From Bradyrhizobium nivariense (GTDB lineage: Bacteria > Pseudomonadota > Alphaproteobacteria > Rhizobiales > Xanthobacteraceae): a stretch of 64,000 nt of DNA. The stretch lies in NCBI RefSeq assembly GCF_029846715.1, contig NZ_JARVWW010000005.1:124001-188000 (forward strand), given 5' to 3'. Below, piece by piece: positions 58,532 to 64,000 of the stretch. A model generated the notes under the pieces. The model saw only the letters and a program-made list of their open reading frames with translations, had not been told where the DNA came from and did not search any database. The translations under genes and the position numbers were made by a program. Position 1 is the stretch's first letter; each line of letters starts with the position of its first letter.

Positions 58532-60454
58532 ATGAACGTCCGAGCAAAAGGCGACGGAAAGAGCAGCTATCACGAGGTCTATGCGCGCTCGCTGGCCGAT
58601 CCCGAGGGCTTTTGGGCCGAGGCGGCCAAGGAGATCGACTGGATCGAGCCGCCGAAAAAGATCTTCGATCCCTTGCAGGGGGTCTATGGCCGCTGGTTCA
58701 GCGGCGGTGTCGTCAACACCTGCTACAACGCGCTCGACCGCCATGTCGAACGCGGCCGCGCCGACCAGGTCGCGCTGATTCATGATTCGCCGCTGGCAAA
58801 CTGCGTCACCAAATTCACCTACGCCGAACTGCTGGCCGAAGTACAGGTGATCGCCGCCATCATGCAGGATTTCGGTGTCGCCAAGGGTGATCGCGTCATC
58901 CTCTATATGCCGATGGTGCCGGAGGCCGTGGTCGCGATGCTCGCCTGCGCGCGCATCGGCGCGGTGCACTCCGTGGTGTTCGGCGGCTTTGCCGCGAAAG
59001 AGCTCGCAACCCGCATCGACGATGCCCAGCCAAAGCTCATTCTCTCGGCGAGCTGCGGCATCGAGCCCGGTCGCATCGTGCAGTACAAGCCGCTGCTCGA
59101 CGAGGCGATCAGGCTCGCAGGCAGCCAGCCGAAGGCCTGCATCGTGCTGCAACGTCCGCAGCTCGTCTGCGACCTCACGCCCGGCCGCGACTATGACTGG
59201 GCCGACCTGCGCCGCAAGGCGATGAACGACGGCAAGAAGGCGCCGTGCGTGCCCGTCGCGGCCACCGATCCGCTCTACATCCTCTATACGTCAGGCACGA
59301 CCGGCATTCCCAAGGGCGTCGTGCGCGACAATGGCGGCCATCTCGTCGCGGTGAAATGGTCCATGTTCAACCTCTATGGCGTCAAGCCGGGCGAGGTCTG
59401 GTGGTGCGGCTCCGACATCGGCTGGGTGGTCGGCCACAGCTACATCGTCTACGGCCCGCTGCTGCACGGCGCGACCTCGATCATGTATGAAGGCAAGCCG
59501 GTCGGCACGCCCGATGCCGGCGCGTTCTGGCGCGTGATCAGCGAGCACAAGGCGGTTGCGTTCTTCACCGCGCCGACCGCGTTCCGCGCCATTCGCAAGG
59601 AGGATCCGGAAGGCAAGTTCATCCGGCAATACGATCTCTCCAAATTCCGCACGCTGTTTCTCGCCGGCGAGCGCGCCGATCCGCCGACGGTGGAATGGGC
59701 GGAGCAGCAGCTGAAGGTGCCGGTGATCGACCATTGGTGGCAGACCGAGACCGGCTGGTGCATCGCCGGCAATCCGGTCGGCTTAGGCCAGCTGCCGGTG
59801 AAGCACGGCTCGCCGACGGTGCCGATGCCGGGCTATCAGGTCGACGTGGTCGACGAGGCCGCAAAGCCGGTCGGTCCCAACATCATGGGCTCGATCGTCA
59901 TCAAGCTGCCGATGCCGCCAGCCTGCCTGCCGACGCTGTGGAATCAGGACGAACGTTTCAAGGAAGCCTATCTCACCGAATTCCCCGGCTACTACAAAAC
60001 ATCGGATGCCGGCTACAAGGACGAGGACGGCTATGTCTTCGTCATGGGCCGCACCGACGACATCATCAACGTCGCCGGCCATCGGCTCTCGACCGGCGGC
60101 ATGGAGGAGATTCTGGCTTCGCATGCCGATGTGGCCGAATGCGCCGTGCTCGGCGTCAAGGACGCGATCAAGGGCGAGGTACCCTGCGGCTTCCTGGTGC
60201 TCAAGGCCGGCGTAAAGCGGCCCCCTGCCGAGATCGAGAAAGAGATCGTCGCGCTGGTGCGCGACAGGCTCGGTCCCGTTGCCGCCTTCAAGCTCGCGAT
60301 CGTTGTCGGCCGCCTGCCCAAGACGCGATCCGGAAAGATCTTGCGCGGCACCATCAAGAAGATCGCCGACGGCGAGACCTGGACCATGCCCGCGACGATC
60401 GAGGATCCCAAGGTGCTCGACGAGATCGGGGAGGCGCTGAAGGGAAGGGTGTGA
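58532..60454 (+). CDS. prpE: Propionyl-CoA synthetase (propionate-CoA ligase)
   Basis: 640 residues. Activates propionate (and other short acids) to the CoA thioester through an adenylate. SYHEVYARSLADPEGFWAEA, the PrpE-type start, then FDPLQGVYGRWFSGGVVNTC, the phosphate loop LYTSGTTGIPKGVVRDNGGH, WWQTETGWCIAGN, GRTDDIINVAGHRLSTGGME and the catalytic Lys in KTRSGKILRGTIKK. ATG 58532 has GGGAG 7 bases upstream. The RDNGG form after the phosphate loop separates PrpE from acetyl-CoA synthetase. Confidence 0.93.
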   Translation: MNVRAKGDGKSSYHEVYARSLADPEGFWAEAAKEIDWIEPPKKIFDPLQGVYGRWFSGGVVNTCYNALDRHVERGRADQVALIHDSPLANCVTKFTYAELLAEVQVIAAIMQDFGVAKGDRVILYMPMVPEAVVAMLACARIGAVHSVVFGGFAAKELATRIDDAQPKLILSASCGIEPGRIVQYKPLLDEAIRLAGSQPKACIVLQRPQLVCDLTPGRDYDWADLRRKAMNDGKKAPCVPVAATDPLYILYTSGTTGIPKGVVRDNGGHLVAVKWSMFNLYGVKPGEVWWCGSDIGWVVGHSYIVYGPLLHGATSIMYEGKPVGTPDAGAFWRVISEHKAVAFFTAPTAFRAIRKEDPEGKFIRQYDLSKFRTLFLAGERADPPTVEWAEQQLKVPVIDHWWQTETGWCIAGNPVGLGQLPVKHGSPTVPMPGYQVDVVDEAAKPVGPNIMGSIVIKLPMPPACLPTLWNQDERFKEAYLTEFPGYYKTSDAGYKDEDGYVFVMGRTDDIINVAGHRLSTGGMEEILASHADVAECAVLGVKDAIKGEVPCGFLVLKAGVKRPPAEIEKEIVALVRDRLGPVAAFKLAIVVGRLPKTRSGKILRGTIKKIADGETWTMPATIEDPKVLDEIGEALKGRV

Positions 60455-60601
60455 TCGCACCGTCCTGCCAGGATGGCTTGACGCCGCTGCTCCGGCTTCA
60501 GCCGTCATCACCCGCGAAAGCGGGGCATGACGAGGGCGTGCTGCGGGACTTACAATCTCCTCATTCCGCGCTAAACAAGGCCGGCCAATAGGGAACCTCG
60601 T

Positions 60602-60871
60602 ATGCCACTCGTCGTCGCGCCGCGCCTGCTCACAGCCGTACTGCTAGCCGTCGCTCTCGCCGCCTGCTCGGCGCGCTATCAGACGCCGGTCGCGATGGGC
60701 GGTGACGATGACGACGCGGTCTGCCAGAGCCGCGGCTATGCAGCCGGCTCGCCCGAATACGTGGCCTGCCGCAAGGACCGCGACGTCCAGCGCAGCGCCG
60801 CGACCGCCCGCTCCGACCGCCGCCAGCGCGATCTCGGCGAATACATGCTGAACCATCCGGAGCGGCCGTAA
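60602..60871 (+). CDS. Small lipoprotein (89 residues)
   Basis: Signal MPLVVAPRLLTAVLLAVALA followed by the lipobox LAAC (Cys about 22). Mature part: a beta/turn segment YQTPVAMGGDDDDAVCQSRG and a basic helix RSDRRQRDLGEYMLNHPERP. Predicted to be lipid-anchored. No named family. It precedes the DUF6494 gene by 24 bases. Confidence 0.75.
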   Translation: MPLVVAPRLLTAVLLAVALAACSARYQTPVAMGGDDDDAVCQSRGYAAGSPEYVACRKDRDVQRSAATARSDRRQRDLGEYMLNHPERP

Positions 60872-60895
60872 GCCGCCCGGTCTACGGAGGCCACC

Positions 60896-61102
60896 ATGAA
60901 CGAGGACCAGTTCAACACCAGCCTGCGCAAATTCCTGAAGCGAGTCGGCGTCACCTCGCAGCGCGAGATCGAAAAGGCCGTGCGCGATGCGATCGCGGCA
61001 GGTCGGATCAAGGACCATGAGAAGCTCAACGCGAAGATGGTGCTGACGATCGACAGCGTCGGACTCGTCCACGAGGTCAACGACACGATCGAGCTGGGCT
61101 GA
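60896..61102 (+). CDS. DUF6494 family protein (68 residues)
   Basis: MNEDQFNTSLRKFLKRVGVT, then SQREIEKAVRDAIAAGRIKD and MVLTIDSVGLVHEVNDTIEL: a short helical protein ending in strands, conserved in alphaproteobacteria. Function unknown. A CTACGGAGG ribosome site precedes ATG 60896. Confidence 0.87.
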   Translation: MNEDQFNTSLRKFLKRVGVTSQREIEKAVRDAIAAGRIKDHEKLNAKMVLTIDSVGLVHEVNDTIELG

Positions 61103-61154
61103 AAGCTTCCGTGAGGCCACTATGGGCGCGCTGTTCAACACAAGCCCAAACAAA

Positions 61155-61180
61155 AACGCGGCGAGTCACCCCGCCGCGTT
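61155..61180 (-). terminator. Rho-independent terminator of trcR
   Basis: AACGCGGCG and CGCCGCGTT form a 9-bp stem with an 8-base loop. Read on the minus strand it ends in CGCCGCG followed by TTTTTG, directly after the trcR stop. Confidence 0.82.
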
Positions 61181-61204
61181 CAAAATCAGATCGAAAGCGG
61201 AGGA

Positions 61205-61897
61205 TTACTCCTCCTCCTCCTGCTTCTTGCCGCCGAGCGTCTTGAGCTTGGCGAACACGGCGTCGACGTTGAGGTCGTCGCTGGATTTCTCCGCCGGCTC
61301 GAACTCGTCCTTCTTGGTGGTCTCGGAGGCCGGCAGCAGGGTGGCGCCGCCATAGGCTGTGTCGATCGGCTTTTCCTTCGCCGCGCGCGCCACTTCGAAA
61401 TCGAGCTCGATCTGCGAGCAGAGGCCGAGTGTGACGGGGTCGATCGGCGTCAGCGCGGACGTATTCCAGTGCGTGCGGTCGCGGACGCTGGCGATCGTGC
61501 TCTTGGTGGTGCCGACCAGGCGCATGATCTGGGCGTCCTTCAACTCGGCATGGTTGCGCAGCAGCCAGAGGATGGCGCTCGGGCGCTCGTGGCGGCGCGA
61601 GACGGGGGTGTAGCGCGGGCCCTTGCGCTTGGGCTGCGGCGGCAGCACCACCTTGCTCTCCTGGAGGCGGAGCCGGTAGTCCGGGCTCCTCTCGCCCTTC
61701 TCGATCTCCTCGCGGGTCAGCTGGCCGTTGGAAAGGGGATCCATGCCCTTGATGCCTTGGGCCGCGTCGCCGTCGGCAATCGCGCGCACCTCGAGGGGGT
61801 GCATTTTGGTGAAATCGGCGACCTGGTCGAAGGTCAGCGCGGTGTTGTCGAGCAGCCAAACGGCGGTCGCCTTGGGCATCAGAGGTGCGTTGCTCAT
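61205..61897 (-). CDS. trcR: Cell cycle transcriptional regulator TrcR (DUF1013)
   Basis: 230 residues from ATG 61897 with AAAGGAG 7 bases upstream. MSNAPLMPKATAVWLLDNTA, LTFDQVADFTKMHPLEVRAI with an HTH-like helix pair, AILWLLRNHAELKDAQIMRL and VGTTKSTIASVRDRTHWNTS are the conserved DUF1013 blocks. Acidic/Glu-rich tail (GGKKQEEEE). Conserved across alphaproteobacteria and tied to the CtrA cell-cycle circuit by annotation. Divergent from ispH. Confidence 0.92.
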   Translation of the reverse strand: MSNAPLMPKATAVWLLDNTALTFDQVADFTKMHPLEVRAIADGDAAQGIKGMDPLSNGQLTREEIEKGERSPDYRLRLQESKVVLPPQPKRKGPRYTPVSRRHERPSAILWLLRNHAELKDAQIMRLVGTTKSTIASVRDRTHWNTSALTPIDPVTLGLCSQIELDFEVARAAKEKPIDTAYGGATLLPASETTKKDEFEPAEKSSDDLNVDAVFAKLKTLGGKKQEEEE

Positions 61898-62151
61898 GGC
61901 AAATCTCCTTTGTGCTTCGCCCACCCCTTTGGAGGCGAAGCCGGTGGTCATCAGCGATGACTGGGAATTCGCGCTATATAAGCCCGGAGGGGGTAGCCAC
62001 GCAATGGTTCTGCTATAGATAGTGCCTTGACAGCGCCCGAAAGGGGGCCCAATTCCCTCTGAACTCGCTGTAAGCTCGTATCTAAGCCCCTATTCATCCA
62101 TCGACCGCTTCCCGCCCATTTGGCGAGGTGATTCGGTCCCGAGATTGCTCA

Positions 62152-63120
62152 ATGTCAGCCAAACCAGACCTCAAGATCGTGCTTTGTTCTCCCCGTGGCT
62201 TCTGCGCCGGGGTGGTCCGGGCGATCGATACCGTGGAACGGGCGCTCGATAAGTATGGCGCCCCGGTCTATGTTCGCCATGAGATTGTGCACAACAAGTA
62301 CGTCGTCGATGGGTTGAAAAAGAAGGGCGCGATCTTCGTCGAGGAGCTCGCCGAGATCCCGGAAAATACCACCGCGCCGGTGGTGTTCTCGGCCCATGGC
62401 GTGCCGAAATCGGTTCCGGCCGACGCGACGTCCCGCAATTTGTTCTCGCTGGATGCGACCTGCCCGCTGGTGACCAAGGTGCACCGCGAGGCCGCGATCC
62501 ATTTCAAGCGCGGCCGCGAGATCTTCCTGATCGGCCATTCCCATCACCCCGAGGTGGTCGGCACGCTCGGCCAGCTTCCGGTTGGCGCCGTGACCCTGAT
62601 CGAGACCGCCGAGGATGCCAAGACCATCGCTCCGAAGGATCCGAACAACCTCGCCTTCGTGACCCAGACCACGCTTTCGATCGACGACACCGCGGAGATC
62701 GTCGCGCTCCTGAAAGAGCGCTTCCCGAACATCAACGGGCCGCACAAGGAAGACATCTGCTACGCCACCACCAACCGCCAGCTCGCGGTGAAGAAGGTGG
62801 CGCCGGTGGTCGACGCGCTGATCGTGGTCGGTGCGCCGAACTCGTCGAACTCGCAGCGCCTGCGCGAGGTCGCCGAGCGCGAGGGCTGCCCGATCGCCGT
62901 GCTGGCGCAGCGCGCCACCGAAATCGACTGGAAGCGGTTCGAGAACATCACCAGCCTCGGCATCACCGCGGGCGCCTCGGCACCGGAAGTGATCGTCGAG
63001 GAGATCATGGACGCGTTCGCCGAGCGCTTCACGCTGCATGTGGAGACGGTCTCGGCCGCGGAGGAGAACGAGTTCTTCCCGCTGCCGCGCCAGGTGCGCC
63101 CCGAAGCCGCTGCCGAGTAG
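62152..63120 (+). CDS. ispH: 4-hydroxy-3-methylbut-2-enyl diphosphate reductase
   Basis: 322 residues. Last step of the MEP isoprenoid pathway: reduces HMBPP to IPP and DMAPP with a 4Fe-4S cluster. The three cluster cysteines are in [27 protein letters not shown] and [13 protein letters not shown]. Substrate residues are in [21 protein letters not shown] and [17 protein letters not shown] 62152. The homoserine kinase gene starts 6 bases after its stop, so they form one operon. Confidence 0.98.
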   Translation: MSAKPDLKIVLCSPRGFCAGVVRAIDTVERALDKYGAPVYVRHEIVHNKYVVDGLKKKGAIFVEELAEIPENTTAPVVFSAHGVPKSVPADATSRNLFSLDATCPLVTKVHREAAIHFKRGREIFLIGHSHHPEVVGTLGQLPVGAVTLIETAEDAKTIAPKDPNNLAFVTQTTLSIDDTAEIVALLKERFPNINGPHKEDICYATTNRQLAVKKVAPVVDALIVVGAPNSSNSQRLREVAEREGCPIAVLAQRATEIDWKRFENITSLGITAGASAPEVIVEEIMDAFAERFTLHVETVSAAEENEFFPLPRQVRPEAAAE

Positions 63121-63126
63121 ACCCAT

Positions 63127-64000
63127 ATGGCGGTCTACACCGACGTCGCCGCCGACGAGCTTGCGGATTTCCTGAGCGAATATGATCTCGGCGAATTGCT
63201 CTCCTACAAGGGCATCGCCGAGGGCGTCGAGAATTCAAACTTCCTGCTGCACACCACCAAGGGCTCGTACATCCTCACGCTCTATGAAAAGCGCGTAGCG
63301 AAGAACGATCTGCCGTTCTTCCTCGCGCTGATGACGCATCTCGCCGAGCACGGCATCAACTGCCCGCTGCCGGTGAAGGGAAGAGACGGCGAGGCGCTGC
63401 GCGAGCTGTCGGGCCGGCCGGCCGCGATCATCACCTTTCTCGAAGGCGTCTGGCCGCGCAAGCCGAACGCCGCCCATTGCGCGGGCGTCGGCGGGGCGCT
63501 GGCGAAGATGCATCTGGCCGGCGCCAATTTCGCGATCAAGCGTGCGAATGCGCTCTCGGTCTCGGGCTGGCGGCCGCTGTTCGATGCGGCATCACACCGG
63601 GCCGACGAGGTGCAGCCGGGCCTGCGCGCGTTCCTTAGCCACGAGCTCGACTACCTCGAGAGCGGGGTCTGGCCGAAGCATTTGCCCGAAGGCGTGATCC
63701 ACGCCGACCTCTTCAACGACAACGTCTTCTTTCTCGGCGACCAGCTCTCGGGGATCATCGACTTCACCTTCGCCTGCAACGATTGGTTTGCCTATGACGT
63801 CGCGATCTGCCTCAACGCCTGGTGCTTCGAGCCGGATCATTCCTTCAACGTCACCAAGGCGCGCGCCTTCCTCAATGCTTATGGCCGGGTGCGAAAGCTG
63901 ACCGAGGCGGAAGAGGCTGCGTTGCCGCTGCTCGCGCGTGGCGCCGCGATCCGCTTCCTGCTGACGCGGCTGGTCGACTGGCTCAACGTTCCGCCCGGCG
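63127..64000 (+). CDS. thrB: Homoserine kinase, 3' end off the window
   Basis: At least 291 residues seen, open to the window edge. The APH-fold ThrB of alphaproteobacteria (not the GHMP-kinase type): [40 protein letters not shown] (ATP loop), [13 protein letters not shown] (catalytic loop Asp) and [20 protein letters not shown] (metal-binding DF). Phosphorylates homoserine for threonine synthesis. It follows ispH by 6 bases; the ispH-thrB order is usual in Rhizobiales. Confidence 0.96.
   Translation, partial: MAVYTDVAADELADFLSEYDLGELLSYKGIAEGVENSNFLLHTTKGSYILTLYEKRVAKNDLPFFLALMTHLAEHGINCPLPVKGRDGEALRELSGRPAAIITFLEGVWPRKPNAAHCAGVGGALAKMHLAGANFAIKRANALSVSGWRPLFDAASHRADEVQPGLRAFLSHELDYLESGVWPKHLPEGVIHADLFNDNVFFLGDQLSGIIDFTFACNDWFAYDVAICLNAWCFEPDHSFNVTKARAFLNAYGRVRKLTEAEEAALPLLARGAAIRFLLTRLVDWLNVPPG

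Noticed and set aside
62155..63126. Long frame antisense to ispH
   Set aside because: Shadow of the high-GC codon pattern; Arg/His/Asp-rich sequence without family features, opposite an unmistakable IspH.

Overview
The window looks like chromosomal DNA of a Bradyrhizobium-type alphaproteobacterium. The evidence is high GC, alpha-type housekeeping blocks (DUF2948-hisD-UPF0262-phosphatase-maf-yacG-tRNA-Phe, and ispH-thrB next to the cell-cycle regulator TrcR/DUF1013), many TRAP transporters, and several families of palindromic intergenic repeats typical of that group. No rRNA, CRISPR array, integrase or intact insertion sequence was found. The first gene (hpaH) and the last (thrB) are cut by the window edges.

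Layout. 1-2101: end of an aromatic catabolism cluster (HpaH hydratase, RidA-like protein, amidohydrolase). 2276-5368: luciferase-like monooxygenase, a Tat-exported intradiol-like protein with a ferric-reductase-like membrane partner, and a cyclic-nucleotide-binding protein. 5473-7308: a Fic toxin with a frameshift, an intact small VbhA-like antitoxin gene, about 900 bases of non-coding repeat-like DNA, then tRNA-Thr. 7628-14127: a cNMP-binding/FAD-reductase fusion, an EthD protein, a membrane protein, a chloroperoxidase-type hydrolase, and a TetR regulator divergent from two reductases. 14208-18632: the conserved histidine block ending in tRNA-Phe(GAA).

18633-31305 looks like an island. Copies of the tRNA-Phe 3' end and its downstream flank recur near 24930 and 31216, splitting it into two segments of about 6.3 kb. 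Segment one has a TetR regulator with two clear operators, an NmrA-type reductase and a DctPQM TRAP transporter. Segment two has a decayed IS3 orfA just before it, then two LysR regulators, a DUF1989 protein, a polysaccharide-deacetylase/allantoinase-like enzyme, an azoreductase and an NCS1 permease. The second set reads as a nitrogen-compound uptake and degradation module.

31341-37221 is accessory: an SDR divergent from an AraC regulator, an unrecognised 903-residue beta-rich protein with an internal repeat, a small ORF, and a deletion scar where a LuxR fragment and an EAL fragment meet. 37372-48727 holds mostly small metabolic enzymes and secreted hypothetical proteins. 48920-52489 is a TAXI-type TRAP operon with its DUF1850 partner. 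52578-60454 holds an SDR, a membrane protein, a Na+/H+ antiporter, two tandem TPR-LprI-like exported proteins and propionyl-CoA synthetase. 60602-64000 holds a small lipoprotein, DUF6494, TrcR, IspH and the start of homoserine kinase.

The best candidates for something undescribed are the 903-residue protein, the tRNA-Phe island with three att-like copies, and the Fic module with a broken toxin and intact antitoxin.
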